This document shows positions 14,385 through 23,811 of a DNA stretch of 26,861 bases, piece by piece; the first letter of the stretch is position 1, and each line of letters starts with the position of its first letter. The position numbers were made by a program, and so were the translations under genes. Origin of the DNA: an uncultured Oscillospiraceae bacterium. GTDB lineage: Bacteria > Bacillota > Clostridia > Oscillospirales > Oscillospiraceae. The notes below the pieces were generated by a model, which made no database searches, was not told where the DNA came from, and saw nothing but the letters and a program-made list of their open reading frames with translations. The stretch spans positions 1 through 26,861 of the forward strand of contig CAKTNS010000041.1 of the NCBI GenBank assembly GCA_934589225.1, given 5' to 3'.

Positions 14385-15209
14385 TTATTTTTTGGCTTCT
14401 ATAAACTCTTTGTCGAAATGGACATTCAGGTGGGGGTAGGTCATGGGGATGCCTTGGCTGTCGAAAATGTCTTTGACGCGCTGGTTGACCTTGAAGTAGA
14501 CCTCCCAGTAGTCGTCGGTTTTGGCCCAGAAGCGGAGGATGTAGTTGATGGCGTTGTCGCCGTAGCTGTCCACGGCGGCGAAGGGGGCGGGGTCTAAAAG
14601 GGTTTTGTCCACCTCCGATGCCAGGATCAGGGCATCAATCACCTTTTGGGTGGGGGCATCGTAACCGGCGCTGACATTGATGGTGGCCCGGCGGGAGCCG
14701 CTGGCGGTGTAGTTTACCACCTCGGAGGCCACCACGGTGCTGTTGGGGATGCAGACGATCTTATTGTCCGGGGTTTGCAGCCGGGTGTAGGTCATGTCGA
14801 TCTGGGTGACGGTGCCGGACTGGCTGCCGATGTCCACATAGTCCCCGGAGTGGAAGGGGTGGGTGGTGAGGAGGGAAAAGCCGCCCAAAATATTGGTCAG
14901 CATATTTTGCAGCGACAGTGAAACCGACAGGGTCAGCACACTGGCCAGGGCCACCAGGCCTGTGACGTCAATGCCCAGGCCCGAGGCTACGCTGAGGCAC
15001 AGCAGGGTATAAAGCCCCACTTTCGTTAGAGACAGAATCAGGCTGTGGGCCGCCTTTTCCAGGTGGGTCTTTTCCAGGCCCCGGCGGACGATGCGCAGCA
15101 CCAGCCGCACCGCCAGAATGCCGATGACCAGGGTGATCAAGGTGGAGAAGAGCTTATCGATCATGCCCCCCGCCAGCCAGGTTTTTAAAATGCTTTTAAA
15201 CTGTTCCAT
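14385..15209 (-). CDS. MscS-family mechanosensitive ion channel
   Basis: The 274-residue membrane protein opens under membrane tension to release solutes. Three helices are predicted: about residues 18-40, 60-80, and the pore helix near 85-115 (VALASVLTLSVSLSLQNMLT, then NILGGF). The cytoplasmic beta domain follows with HPFHSGDYVDIGSQSGTV, TYTRLQTPDNKIVCIPN and a C-terminal alpha/beta domain. The length is typical of small YnaI/MscS-type channels. The ATG at 15209 has AAGGAG about 8 nt upstream; the longer frame to 15260 runs into the -10 box. It has its own promoter and terminator and faces away from the antiporter gene. Confidence 0.95.
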   Translation of the reverse strand: MEQFKSILKTWLAGGMIDKLFSTLITLVIGILAVRLVLRIVRRGLEKTHLEKAAHSLILSLTKVGLYTLLCLSVASGLGIDVTGLVALASVLTLSVSLSLQNMLTNILGGFSLLTTHPFHSGDYVDIGSQSGTVTQIDMTYTRLQTPDNKIVCIPNSTVVASEVVNYTASGSRRATINVSAGYDAPTQKVIDALILASEVDKTLLDPAPFAAVDSYGDNAINYILRFWAKTDDYWEVYFKVNQRVKDIFDSQGIPMTYPHLNVHFDKEFIEAKK

Positions 15210-15258
15210 ATACGTCTCCTTTTCTGCGAAACCAGGGATTCCCGAATCGTATGGCTGC

Positions 15259-15287
15259 ATTATACCCGGTTTTTACCGGGGATGCAA
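15259..15287 (-). promoter_or_regulatory. MscS promoter with a palindrome in its spacer
   Basis: The minus strand has TTGCAT (15287-15282), a 17-nt spacer and TATAAT (15264-15259). The spacer contains the inverted repeat CCCGGT-N4-ACCGGG (15265-15280), placed where a bound protein could block or twist the promoter. Confidence 0.7.
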
Positions 15288-15364
15288 GGGTTTTCCCATG
15301 GGCTCTTATGGTTTTTCACAATTTGCCCGGGGAAAGCTGTGAAAATCTTGTGAAATTCCAGGCC

Positions 15365-15392
15365 TTGCATCCGGGATTTGGAATGATATAAT
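15365..15392 (+). promoter_or_regulatory. Extended -10 promoter of the antiporter gene
   Basis: TTGCAT (15365-15370), a 16-nt spacer and TATAAT (15387-15392), preceded by TGA at 15384-15386 as an extended -10. The -35 region, TTGCATCC, is the same as in the divergent MscS promoter. Confidence 0.75.
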
Positions 15393-15434
15393 AGTTCCGC
15401 TAAAGAAATAGACTATTTGAAAAGAGGCATATTG

Positions 15435-16718
15435 ATGGAATATTTACTTGCCATCGGTCTTGCGATGTTCGCGGGACTTTTTTTATCCAGACTGACTTCC
15501 CGCTACAACCTGCCTGACGTGACCAGCTATCTGGTGGCGGGTCTGCTGATTGGGCCGCTGTGCCTGGGCGCTCTGGGGGTTCCCTATCTGGGGCTTCCCT
15601 CCTTCGAGTTTGTGGAAAAGCTGGGGCTGATCAGCGATGTGTCCCTGGGCTTTATCGCCTTCTCCATCGGCAATGAATTTAGGCTCGAGGAGCTCAAGCA
15701 CATTGGCCGCCAAGCTTCTGTGGTGGCCGTGTTCCAGGCCCTGGCCGCCACGGCCTTTGTGGATGTGGGGTTGCTGGTGCTGCACCTGTTCCTGGGGGAT
15801 ACCCTGCCGGTGTCCACCTGCATCGTCCTGGGTGCCATTGCCACCGCCACGGCCCCTGCCGCCACGGTAATGGTCATCAACCAGTACAAAGCCAAAGGCC
15901 CCCTGACGAACATTCTGCTGCCCATCGTGGCCCTGGATGACGCGGTAGGACTAATCGTCTTCGCCGTATCCACCGGCATTGCCAAGGCCCTGATCTCCGG
16001 CTCCGTAAACCTGGTGTCCGTGCTCTTAAACCCCGCCATTGAGATCGTGGCCTCCCTGCTGCTGGGCGCCGGCCTGGGCTGGGTCTTCAGCGTGGTGGAA
16101 AAGTTCTTCAACTCCCGTTCCAAGCGCTTGAGCCTGGCGGTGGCCTTTGTGTTCCTGTGTACCGCCTTCTCCAAAGTAGAGCTGGACCTGGGCGGCGGCG
16201 TAGAGGTGGGCTTCTCTTCCCTGCTGGTGTGCATGATGTGCGGCACCGTGTTCTGCAACCTCTGCGACTTCTCCGACGAGATCATGTACAGGACCGACCG
16301 CTGGACCGGCCCTGTCTATGTGCTGTTCTTCGTGCTCTCCGGCGCGGAGCTGGACCTGCGGGTCTTTGCCAGCGCCGCGGTGGTGGGCATTGGCCTCGTA
16401 TATATCCTCATGCGCTCCGCCGGAAAGATCATCGGTGCCAGCGTCAGCTCCCGGTTCATGGGCTGCCCCAACACGGTCTGCAAGTACCTGGGCATCACGT
16501 TGCTTCCCCAGGCCGGTGTGGCCCTGGGCATGTCCGCCACCGTGGCGGCGGACTTTGGCGCCGAAGGTGCCATTATGCGCAGTATCATTTTGTTCTCCGT
16601 GCTGATTTATGAGCTTGTCGGGCCCATCCTCACCAAGGATGCCCTGACCAAAGCCGGGGAAATCACCCCGAAAACCATTTCCAACCGGGGCGTTATGCCG
16701 GAGGAAATCCGGAAATAA
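15435..16718 (+). CDS. Cation:proton antiporter, CPA2/Kef type
   Basis: The 427-residue integral membrane protein has about 12 predicted helices and the family's conserved segments: VTSYLVAGLLIGP (about residue 29), GFIAFSIGNEFRLEEL (72-87), IATATAPAATVMV (135-147) and LDDAVGLIVFA (165-175), whose paired Asp residues carry ions in this superfamily. It lacks a C-terminal TrkA-N domain. The ATG at 15435 follows AAGAGG by 7-8 nt; an upstream TTG at 15417 has no such site. Paired divergently with an osmotic release channel, it may take part in ion or pH balance. The transported cation is not evident. Confidence 0.93.
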   Translation: MEYLLAIGLAMFAGLFLSRLTSRYNLPDVTSYLVAGLLIGPLCLGALGVPYLGLPSFEFVEKLGLISDVSLGFIAFSIGNEFRLEELKHIGRQASVVAVFQALAATAFVDVGLLVLHLFLGDTLPVSTCIVLGAIATATAPAATVMVINQYKAKGPLTNILLPIVALDDAVGLIVFAVSTGIAKALISGSVNLVSVLLNPAIEIVASLLLGAGLGWVFSVVEKFFNSRSKRLSLAVAFVFLCTAFSKVELDLGGGVEVGFSSLLVCMMCGTVFCNLCDFSDEIMYRTDRWTGPVYVLFFVLSGAELDLRVFASAAVVGIGLVYILMRSAGKIIGASVSSRFMGCPNTVCKYLGITLLPQAGVALGMSATVAADFGAEGAIMRSIILFSVLIYELVGPILTKDALTKAGEITPKTISNRGVMPEEIRK

Positions 16719-16729
16719 ATTTTCTAATT

Positions 16730-16759
16730 ACCGGCTGTCTGAAAAGGCAGCCGGTTTTT
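16730..16759 (+). terminator. Intrinsic terminator of the antiporter gene
   Basis: ACCGGCTGTCT (16730-16740) pairs with AGGCAGCCGGT (16745-16755), with one wobble, around a GAAA loop. Five T residues (16755-16759) follow. Confidence 0.9.
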
Positions 16760-16865
16760 CTAGCCTGAAACTACTATAGATTTATCTTTTTCTATTCTTC
16801 CCGGAGACATTTCCGCCAATCGGAACCTGCTCCGGGCAGATTTCTTTTATCCGTTTTATTTTGCA

Positions 16866-16916
16866 ACATGATTGTTTTACATGTTTATTAACGTGGTCTT
16901 TTGTGCAATATGCACA
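16866..16916. promoter_or_regulatory. Upstream palindromes, candidate activator sites for the operon
   Basis: TGTGCA-ATA-TGCACA (16902-16916) is a perfect 6-3-6 inverted repeat centred about 50 bp upstream of the operon's -35. ACATG..CATGT (16866-16884) lies farther upstream. The AT-rich region 16760-16959 holds no gene. Confidence 0.45.
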
Positions 16917-16959
16917 GTTTTTAACAGAATATTTATACAACGCCATCCCTGTTTCTGTG

Positions 16960-16988
16960 TTGACATTGTCAAAATTTGTCGTTAGAAT
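16960..16988 (+). promoter_or_regulatory. Main operon promoter with overlapping operator-like palindrome
   Basis: TTGACA (16960-16965), a 17-nt spacer and TAGAAT (16983-16988). The -35 is half of the perfect palindrome TTGACA-T-TGTCAA (16960-16972), a likely repressor site. Confidence 0.8.
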
Positions 16989-16999
16989 GAAAACACAAA

Positions 17000-17047
17000 G
17001 GAGTTTTCAAAAACTCCCGCGGGACCGAGACCATCCCCGCGATTTTT
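17000..17047 (+). promoter_or_regulatory. Leader with two hairpins, the second terminator-like
   Basis: GGAGTTT/AAACTCC (17000-17017) is followed directly by CGCGGG/CCCGCG (17018-17023/17036-17041) and then ATTTTT (17042-17047). The second hairpin plus T tract resembles a weak intrinsic terminator placed before the AGGAGG (17054-17059) of the first gene. It could be an attenuator. Confidence 0.45.
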
Positions 17048-17066
17048 ACCATTAGGAGGAAACAAA

Positions 17067-18716
17067 ATGAAGAAACTTGTGACACTGCTGCTGGCAGCGT
17101 GCATGCTGCTGACCCTCGCGGCCTGCGGCCAGAGCGGCACCACCACCGCCCCCGCTGCCACCACTGCGGCCCCTGCCGGTGACAACGCCACCGCCGCCGA
17201 GCCCGCCGCCCCCGCCTACACCAATCCCCTGCAGGATGTCCGCGTCCGTCAGGCACTGTGGTATGCCATTGACATGGATGCCATCGTAGAAGGTCTGTGG
17301 GAAAACAACGTGGTCGCCGCCCACAAGTCTCTGGTTCCCGAAGGAACCTGGCAGGCTGACGGCCTCACCGAGTACACCTACAACCCCGAGCTTGCCAAGC
17401 AGCTGCTGGCAGAAGCCGGCTGGGACAGCTCCTACACCCTGAAGGCCGTTTACTACACCGGCAACCTCCTGGACACCATCACCGCCATCCAGGGCTACTG
17501 GGCCGAAGTTGGCGTCAAGATGGAGTTCCAGCTGCTGACCGACAACCTGACCGTCCAGCTGTGGACGCCCTCTGCCGACGGCAAGACCTCCGCTGTGGAC
17601 TGGGACCTGTGCTTTGCCGGTACCAACGCCCTGACTCTGGGCGAGCTGTACAACCGTCACCACAGCACCGCCCCCAACAACTCCACCGTTCTGCCTGACC
17701 CCACTCTGGACGCTCTGATTGAGACCGCCAAGGTGGCCGTCACCACCGCCGACCAGAAGGCCGCCTATGATGCCATCCAGGTCTACGAAAACGAGAACGT
17801 GGAAGTCATCCCCCTGTTCTACATCCCCTCCTGGGTCATCACCTCCAAGCACCTGGACATGGCCGGTAACGCCGTCGGCAACGACCAGTTCTCCTACACC
17901 AAGAACATTCTGGACTGGAGTATTGACCGGGCCGACAAGACCATGTACACCAACACCGGCGCCGTCAACGCCCTGGAGCACACCGCTACCAACCCGGGCC
18001 TGTTCTGGCATCAGGAAATCGTATTTGACCGTCTGCTGAACGCCGACACCAGCCTGACCCCCACCGACGGCTCTCTGGCCGAAAGCTATGAAGTCTCCGA
18101 GGACGGCAAGACCATCACCTTCACCATCCGCGACGGCATCAAGTGGCACGACGGCCAGGACTTCACCGCCGATGACGTGGCCTGGACCTTCAAGTACTAT
18201 CCCACCGTTCCCGGTGCCAACGCCGTTATGACCGACGTGATGAACGATGCCGCTTCCATCACCGTAGACGGCAACAAGGTTGTCTTCCAGTTCAACAATC
18301 CCCAGCCCAACGCCCTGACCATCTTCTCCCAGTGGGCCGTTCTGCCCAAGCACTGCCTGGAGAACGTGGCTCCCGAGAACTTCGCCGCCGACACCTTCTG
18401 GCAGAAGCCCATCGGCACCGGCCCGTTCAAGGTCGAGACCGTGAAGCTGGGTGAGTACACCATCCTGACCCGCAACGAGGACTACTTCGTCCCCGGCACC
18501 GGCAACATCGAAAAGATCTACATGTACCCCTCCACCGACGCCGGTGACGAGAATCTGATCACCAACGCCAAGGCCGACAAGATCGACTATGCCTTCTGCA
18601 AGGACTCCTCTCAGGTCCAGCAGTTCCACTCCATGGAGGGCTTCGATGTGCAGACCGTCAACGTGACCTTCCCCAGATACATCTTCATCAACATGTTTGA
18701 GAGAGCCGCAAAGTAA
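17067..18716 (+). CDS. Circularly permuted family 5 solute-binding lipoprotein of an ABC importer
   Basis: The 549-residue exported lipoprotein has its lipobox at Cys20 and a Thr/Ala/Pro linker to about residue 50. Residues 53-287 are what is normally the C-terminal half of SBP_bac_5: NPLQDVRVRQALWYAIDMDA, NPELAKQLLAEAGW, then VEVIPLFYIPSWVITSK. Residues about 288-549 are the normal N-terminal half: ADKTMYTNTGAVNALEHT, LAESYEVSEDGKTITFTI, RDGIKWHDGQDFTADDVAW, IGTGPFKVE, ending YIFINMFERAAK. The frame is continuous, nothing is missing or doubled, and AGGAGG sits 7 nt before the ATG. As first gene of the operon it should bind the imported ligand, perhaps a sialic acid or related sugar acid, though family 5 members mostly bind peptides. 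Confidence 0.93.
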   Translation: MKKLVTLLLAACMLLTLAACGQSGTTTAPAATTAAPAGDNATAAEPAAPAYTNPLQDVRVRQALWYAIDMDAIVEGLWENNVVAAHKSLVPEGTWQADGLTEYTYNPELAKQLLAEAGWDSSYTLKAVYYTGNLLDTITAIQGYWAEVGVKMEFQLLTDNLTVQLWTPSADGKTSAVDWDLCFAGTNALTLGELYNRHHSTAPNNSTVLPDPTLDALIETAKVAVTTADQKAAYDAIQVYENENVEVIPLFYIPSWVITSKHLDMAGNAVGNDQFSYTKNILDWSIDRADKTMYTNTGAVNALEHTATNPGLFWHQEIVFDRLLNADTSLTPTDGSLAESYEVSEDGKTITFTIRDGIKWHDGQDFTADDVAWTFKYYPTVPGANAVMTDVMNDAASITVDGNKVVFQFNNPQPNALTIFSQWAVLPKHCLENVAPENFAADTFWQKPIGTGPFKVETVKLGEYTILTRNEDYFVPGTGNIEKIYMYPSTDAGDENLITNAKADKIDYAFCKDSSQVQQFHSMEGFDVQTVNVTFPRYIFINMFERAAK

Positions 18717-18732
18717 TTCTGATCCGTTATCC

Positions 18733-18756
18733 GGGGGCTAGCAAAGGCTAGCCCCC
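18733..18756 (+). other. Intercistronic hairpin after the binding-protein gene
   Basis: GGGGGCTAGC (18733-18742) pairs with GCTAGCCCCC (18747-18756) around AAAG. No T run follows. Such hairpins often protect the binding-protein mRNA so that more of it is made than of the permeases. Confidence 0.7.
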
Positions 18757-18833
18757 GCCCGCTATCCGGAAGGCGACCCACAGCACCAGCAAGCGCTGCC
18801 CGGATGTCTACAGAAAGTGGAAGGGGTTTTTCC

Positions 18834-19784
18834 ATGCTGAATTTTACACTAAGAAAACTGCTGGGCATGATTCCCATGCTGCTGATCATCACGTTTCTCA
18901 TCTATCTGGGCGTGGAGCTGATGCCCGGTGACGTGATCGATTTCCTGATCCCCATGGATCAGCTGGCCGAAATGACCCCGGAGCAGATTCAGGCCTTCCG
19001 GGTGGCCAAGGGTCTGGACGGCCCCATGATCGTCCGCTATTTCAACTGGCTCAAGGGGGTATGTACCGGGGACCTTGGGTATTCCCTGCAAAACAACATG
19101 CCCGTCAGCGAGCTCATGATGCAGAAGCTTCCCGCCACCATCGAGCTGTCTCTGGCCGCTCTGATTATTTCCACGGTGCTGGGCATTCTGCTGGGCGTGA
19201 TCTCGGCCCTTAAAAAGGGGAAAATCGCCGACAACGTGCTGACCGTTGCGGGTATGATCGGCGTTGCCATCCCCCAGTTCCTGTTTGGTATTTTCTGCAT
19301 TATTCTCTTCGCCCTGAACCTCAAGTGGTTCCCTGTGGGCCAGCGGGGCACCGGTGGCCTTCTTAGTGAGCTGCACCATCTGTTCCTGCCCGCCTTTGTT
19401 CTCGGCATTTCCATGACCGCCGGTGTCATGCGCTACGCCCGGTCCAGCATGCTGGATTCCATGAACCGGGACTATATGAAAACCGCCCGGGCCAAGGGTC
19501 TGCCGGAGTGGAAGGTCAATATGCTCCATGGCTTCCGGGTGGCCTGCACCCCCGTCATGGTTCTGATTGGCTTCCGGCTCCCCACCCTGATCAGCGGCTC
19601 CATCGTCATTGAAAATATTTTCCAGTGGCCCGGCGTTGGCAGATGGTTCACCGATGCCGTAAAGACCCAGAATACCCCCATTATCATGTCCGTCGGCCTG
19701 TTTATGGTCCTGCTCGTGCTGCTGTCGTCCCTGCTTGTGGATATTCTGACAGCCGTTCTTGATCCGAGGGTGAAACTGTCATGA
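18834..19784 (+). CDS. ABC transporter permease, DppB/OppB family
   Basis: The 316-residue membrane protein has one N-terminal helix (about 9-30), an outer loop with DLGYSLQNNMPV, and five further helices. The ATPase-contact (EAA) loop is seen as MNRDYMKTARAKGLPEWKV near residue 208. GSIVIENIFQWPGVGRWF near 259 is typical of the family. The ATG at 18834 has GGAAGGGG about 8 nt upstream. It pairs with the next gene, which overlaps its stop by 4 bp, to form the membrane channel for the ligand delivered by the permuted binding protein. Confidence 0.95.
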   Translation: MLNFTLRKLLGMIPMLLIITFLIYLGVELMPGDVIDFLIPMDQLAEMTPEQIQAFRVAKGLDGPMIVRYFNWLKGVCTGDLGYSLQNNMPVSELMMQKLPATIELSLAALIISTVLGILLGVISALKKGKIADNVLTVAGMIGVAIPQFLFGIFCIILFALNLKWFPVGQRGTGGLLSELHHLFLPAFVLGISMTAGVMRYARSSMLDSMNRDYMKTARAKGLPEWKVNMLHGFRVACTPVMVLIGFRLPTLISGSIVIENIFQWPGVGRWFTDAVKTQNTPIIMSVGLFMVLLVLLSSLLVDILTAVLDPRVKLS

Positions 19785-20725
19785 CAAATACAAATAAAGT
19801 AAAACGGACGGCTTTGGACCGTCAGATGGATAAAATCCGGGACATGGAGGAAAGCGGCAAGCTCTCCACCAAGCTCACCAACCGGACACTGCGGAAGCTC
19901 ACCGCCAACAAGCTGGCAGTTTTGGGCGTGGTCATGTTCTTCGTCATCTGCCTGCTGTGCTTCGGCGCCCCCCTCTTTACCAAGTATTCCCCCACGGCCT
20001 TTGCCCTGCGGGAAAAGATGCAGCCCCCCTCTCTGGCCCACATCTTCGGCACCGACCAGATGGGCCGGGACATCTGGTCCCGGATGCTCTACGGCGGCCG
20101 CATCAGTATCGTGGTGGGCCTGGGCAGTGCCCTGGGCGCAGCGCTGATTGGCGTGACCCTGGGCCTGTTTGTAGGCTATAAGGGAGGCTGGCTGGACAAC
20201 ATCCTGATGAAAATCGCGGATATTTTCCTGTCCTTCCCCCAGATGGTGCTCATCATCATCATTGTGGCCCTGGTGGGCCAAAGCCTTCAGAACCTGATCG
20301 TCATTTTCATCCTCACCGGCTGGCCCAGCATGTACCGTATGGCCCGAAGCAAGGTGCTGTCGCTGAAGGAAGAGGAGTTTGTGCAGGCCCTGCGAGCCTT
20401 CGGCATCTCCGATGTGAAAATCGCCTTCAAGCATCTGCTGCCCAACACCCTGGGCCCCGTGGTGGTCAACATCACCCTGTCCACCGCCATGTTCATTTTG
20501 CAGGAGGCCTCCCTGTCCGTCCTGGGCTACGGCGTTCCCCAGGAGATCGCCACCTGGGGCAACATCATCAACGTCATCACCAACTCCGGCACCATCCGCT
20601 TTGACTGGCTGGGGTACTGGTGGATGTGGCTCCCCTGCTCCATTATGCTGATTCTGTTCGTGCTGTCCATCAACTTCATCGGTGACGGCCTGCGGGATGC
20701 CAGCGACCCCAACCAGATCGGTTAA
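19781..20725 (+). CDS. ABC transporter permease, DppC/OppC family
   Basis: The 314-residue protein has a charged cytoplasmic N-terminus (residues 1-40), a first helix (about 44-66), and the OppC-type motif FGTDQMGRDIWSRMLYGGRI near residue 90. Five more helices follow, with the EAA loop KEEEFVQALRAFGISDVKI near 195 and the C-terminal IGDGLRDASDPNQIG. Its ATG overlaps the stop of the upstream permease gene (ATGA), which fits coupled translation of the two subunits. Confidence 0.95.
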   Translation: MTNTNKVKRTALDRQMDKIRDMEESGKLSTKLTNRTLRKLTANKLAVLGVVMFFVICLLCFGAPLFTKYSPTAFALREKMQPPSLAHIFGTDQMGRDIWSRMLYGGRISIVVGLGSALGAALIGVTLGLFVGYKGGWLDNILMKIADIFLSFPQMVLIIIIVALVGQSLQNLIVIFILTGWPSMYRMARSKVLSLKEEEFVQALRAFGISDVKIAFKHLLPNTLGPVVVNITLSTAMFILQEASLSVLGYGVPQEIATWGNIINVITNSGTIRFDWLGYWWMWLPCSIMLILFVLSINFIGDGLRDASDPNQIG

Positions 20726-20737
20726 GAGGTGAACCCT

Positions 20738-21761
20738 ATGGAAACTGTAGAAAAAAAGCAGGACGATGTGGTCCTTCGGGTGAAGGACCTGCACGTCAAT
20801 TTCTATACCAACAGCCGCTGCAACAAGGTCCTGCGGGGTGTCAGCTTTGACATTCGCCGGGGGCGGACGCTGTGCGTGGTAGGCGAATCCGGCTGCGGTA
20901 AGTCCGTTACCGCCAACTCCATTTTGCGGCTGCTGCCGGAGCTGTCCCGGATCGAGTCCGGCTCCATTACCTATTACAAAGAGGACGGAAGTGAGGTCCG
21001 GCTGGACCAGCTGGAAAAGAACGGCAAGGAAATGCGCGCCCTCCGTGGGCAAGACATTGCCATCATCTTCCAAGACCCCATGACCGCCCTGAACCCGGTG
21101 TTCACCGTGGGCTACCAGATCGAGGAAATGCTCCGGGAGCACAAAAAGGGTCTGACCAAGGCCCAATATAAGGAAGAGGCCATTGAGGACCTGGCGGATA
21201 TGGGCATCCCCGCCCCGGAAATCCGCTACGGCGAATACCCCCACCAGTTCTCCGGCGGCATGCGCCAGCGCTCCATGATCGCCATGGGCATGTCCTGTGA
21301 GCCCAAAATTCTGCTGGCCGACGAGCCCACCACCGCCCTGGACGTGACCATCAGTGCCCAGATTTTTGACCTGATGAACGAGCTGAAGGAAAAACACGGC
21401 ACCGCCATTATGATGATCACCCACAACATGGGCGTGGTGGCGGAAATGGCCGACGAGGTGGCCGTCATGTACATGGGCAACATCGTCGAATACGGCAAGG
21501 CCGAGGATATTTTCACCAATCCCACCCATCCCTACACCAAGGCCCTGCTCCGCTCCATCCCCATTCTGGGCAAGGGCAAAAATCAGCAGCTGGAACCCAT
21601 TCGGGGCTCTACCCCTGACCCCTTCAACCGGCCCAAGGGCTGCCAGTTCTGCCCCCGGTGCGATTACGCCTGCGAGCGCTGCGAGACGGAAATGCCTCCC
21701 GAGCAGTGGGTAAAGGAAGGTCATTATTCCCGGTGCTTTAACTATAAGGAGGTAATGGCAA

Positions 21762-21772
<11 letters not shown>
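20738..21772 (+). CDS. ABC transporter ATP-binding protein, DppD/OppD family
   Basis: The 344-residue ATPase shows Walker A GESGCGKS (49-56), a Q-loop FQDPMTALNP, signature SGGMRQR, Walker B ILLADEPTTALD and H-loop ITHNMG. The C-terminal oligopeptide-type extension has HPYTKALL and a Cys cluster (CQFCPRCDYACERC), which in some DppD homologues holds an iron-sulfur cluster. An in-frame GTG lies at 20729, but the ATG at 20738 has AAGAGGTG at the right spacing. It forms a heterodimer with the next gene's product to drive import. Confidence 0.95.
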
Positions 21773-22802
<1,030 letters not shown>

Positions 22803-22808
22803 CTTACT

Positions 22809-23741
22809 ATGAGCCGCAATATTCAAGATTTTAAAGGTGTTATTCCCGCCGTCATTTCCGTATTCGACAAGGCCGAAAACCTGGACGAGGCCAGCACCCG
22901 GGCCTTTATCCGCCATCTGCTGAGCTACCCCATCGGGGGCCTGTATCTCACGGGTTCCACCGGCGAAGCCTTTTTGATGACCCCCGAGGAGCGGAAGCGC
23001 CAGGTGGAGATCGTCATGGAGGAGGTAGGCGACCGGGTGCCTGTGGTGGTCCACGTCGGTGCCATGTCCACCAGAACCTCCATCGAGCTGGCCGAGCACG
23101 CCCAGGCCCATGGAGCCGCCGGCGTTTCCAGCGTACCTCCCTTCTATTTCCGGTTTAACGAGGAGCAGATCATCGGCTACTACCGGGACATTGCCCAGGC
23201 AACGGATCTTCCCATGATCGTCTACAACATTCCTCTGGCCGGAATGATGTCCGTGGAGACCATTGTAAAGCTCAGCCAAATCGAAAACGTCAAGGGTGTC
23301 AAATACACGGGAACGGCCCTGTATGAAACCGCCCAGATCCGGGAGCAGTGCAAGCCCGGCTTCCAGATTTACGGCGGCTGCGACGAATTGGGCTCCTCCA
23401 ATATTGCATTGGGGGTTGACGGAATCATCGGTTCCTTCTATAATTGCATTCCGGACCTGTATCTGCGGATTTGGGATGCGGTCAAACGTTCCGACATTCC
23501 CGCGGCCACCGCGCTGCAATGCAAAGCCGTCCATGTCATTATGGCGGGAATTCACAGCGGCAGCATGATGGCCTGCATCAAGCTCTGGCTCCGGGCCGCA
23601 GGCATTCCCGCAGGCTACGCCCGCCGTCCCTTTACCAACTTCACCCCCCAGGAGGAAGAGCGCCTGGTGAAGGAGCTTCTGGAAATTGACGAAGCCGACG
23701 GCCTTTCCCTGGACCTGTGTAACCGCATCCGTGCCAAGTAA
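22809..23741 (+). CDS. N-acetylneuraminate lyase-type aldolase (DapA/NanA superfamily)
   Basis: The 310-residue TIM-barrel class I aldolase is predicted to split sialic acid into N-acetylmannosamine and pyruvate. The carboxylate-binding GSTGE (Ser50, Thr51), Tyr139 in YNIP, the Schiff-base Lys165 in GVKYTG, Asp192-Glu193 in GCDE and Ser209 in GSFYN match residues of E. coli NanA. The GCDE and GSFYN features favour NanA over dihydrodipicolinate synthase. It starts 6 bp after the ATPase gene. Related aldolases of other 2-keto-3-deoxy sugar acids remain an alternative. Confidence 0.85.
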   Translation: MSRNIQDFKGVIPAVISVFDKAENLDEASTRAFIRHLLSYPIGGLYLTGSTGEAFLMTPEERKRQVEIVMEEVGDRVPVVVHVGAMSTRTSIELAEHAQAHGAAGVSSVPPFYFRFNEEQIIGYYRDIAQATDLPMIVYNIPLAGMMSVETIVKLSQIENVKGVKYTGTALYETAQIREQCKPGFQIYGGCDELGSSNIALGVDGIIGSFYNCIPDLYLRIWDAVKRSDIPAATALQCKAVHVIMAGIHSGSMMACIKLWLRAAGIPAGYARRPFTNFTPQEEERLVKELLEIDEADGLSLDLCNRIRAK

Positions 23742-23748
23742 CTGATTC

Positions 23749-23781
23749 TTGCCGGGACAGTCCCAAAGACCGTCCCGGCAA
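23749..23781 (+). other. Intercistronic hairpin between aldolase and YhcH genes
   Basis: TTGCCGGGAC (23749-23758) pairs with GTCCCGGCAA (23772-23781), with a 13-nt loop that can pair further (GTCC). No T tract follows, so it is more likely an mRNA processing or stability element than a terminator. Confidence 0.65.
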
Positions 23782-23811
23782 TCCCTGCGTTTATAGAAAG
23801 GTGGATTTTTG

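Noticed and set aside
17052..18629. A 525-codon minus-strand open frame opposite the binding protein gene
   Set aside because: Its Gly/Val repeat-like product mirrors the codon bias of the binding protein gene, and no promoter or ribosome site supports it.
17067..18716. The binding protein gene as two fused partial genes or a frameshifted pseudogene
   Set aside because: The frame is unbroken for 549 codons, both halves together cover the family once without loss or duplication, and the signal peptide and ribosome site are intact.
22809..23741. Dihydrodipicolinate synthase (lysine pathway)
   Set aside because: The GCDE and GSFYN segments fit N-acetylneuraminate lyase better, and the neighbours are a YhcH gene and an importer rather than lysine genes.
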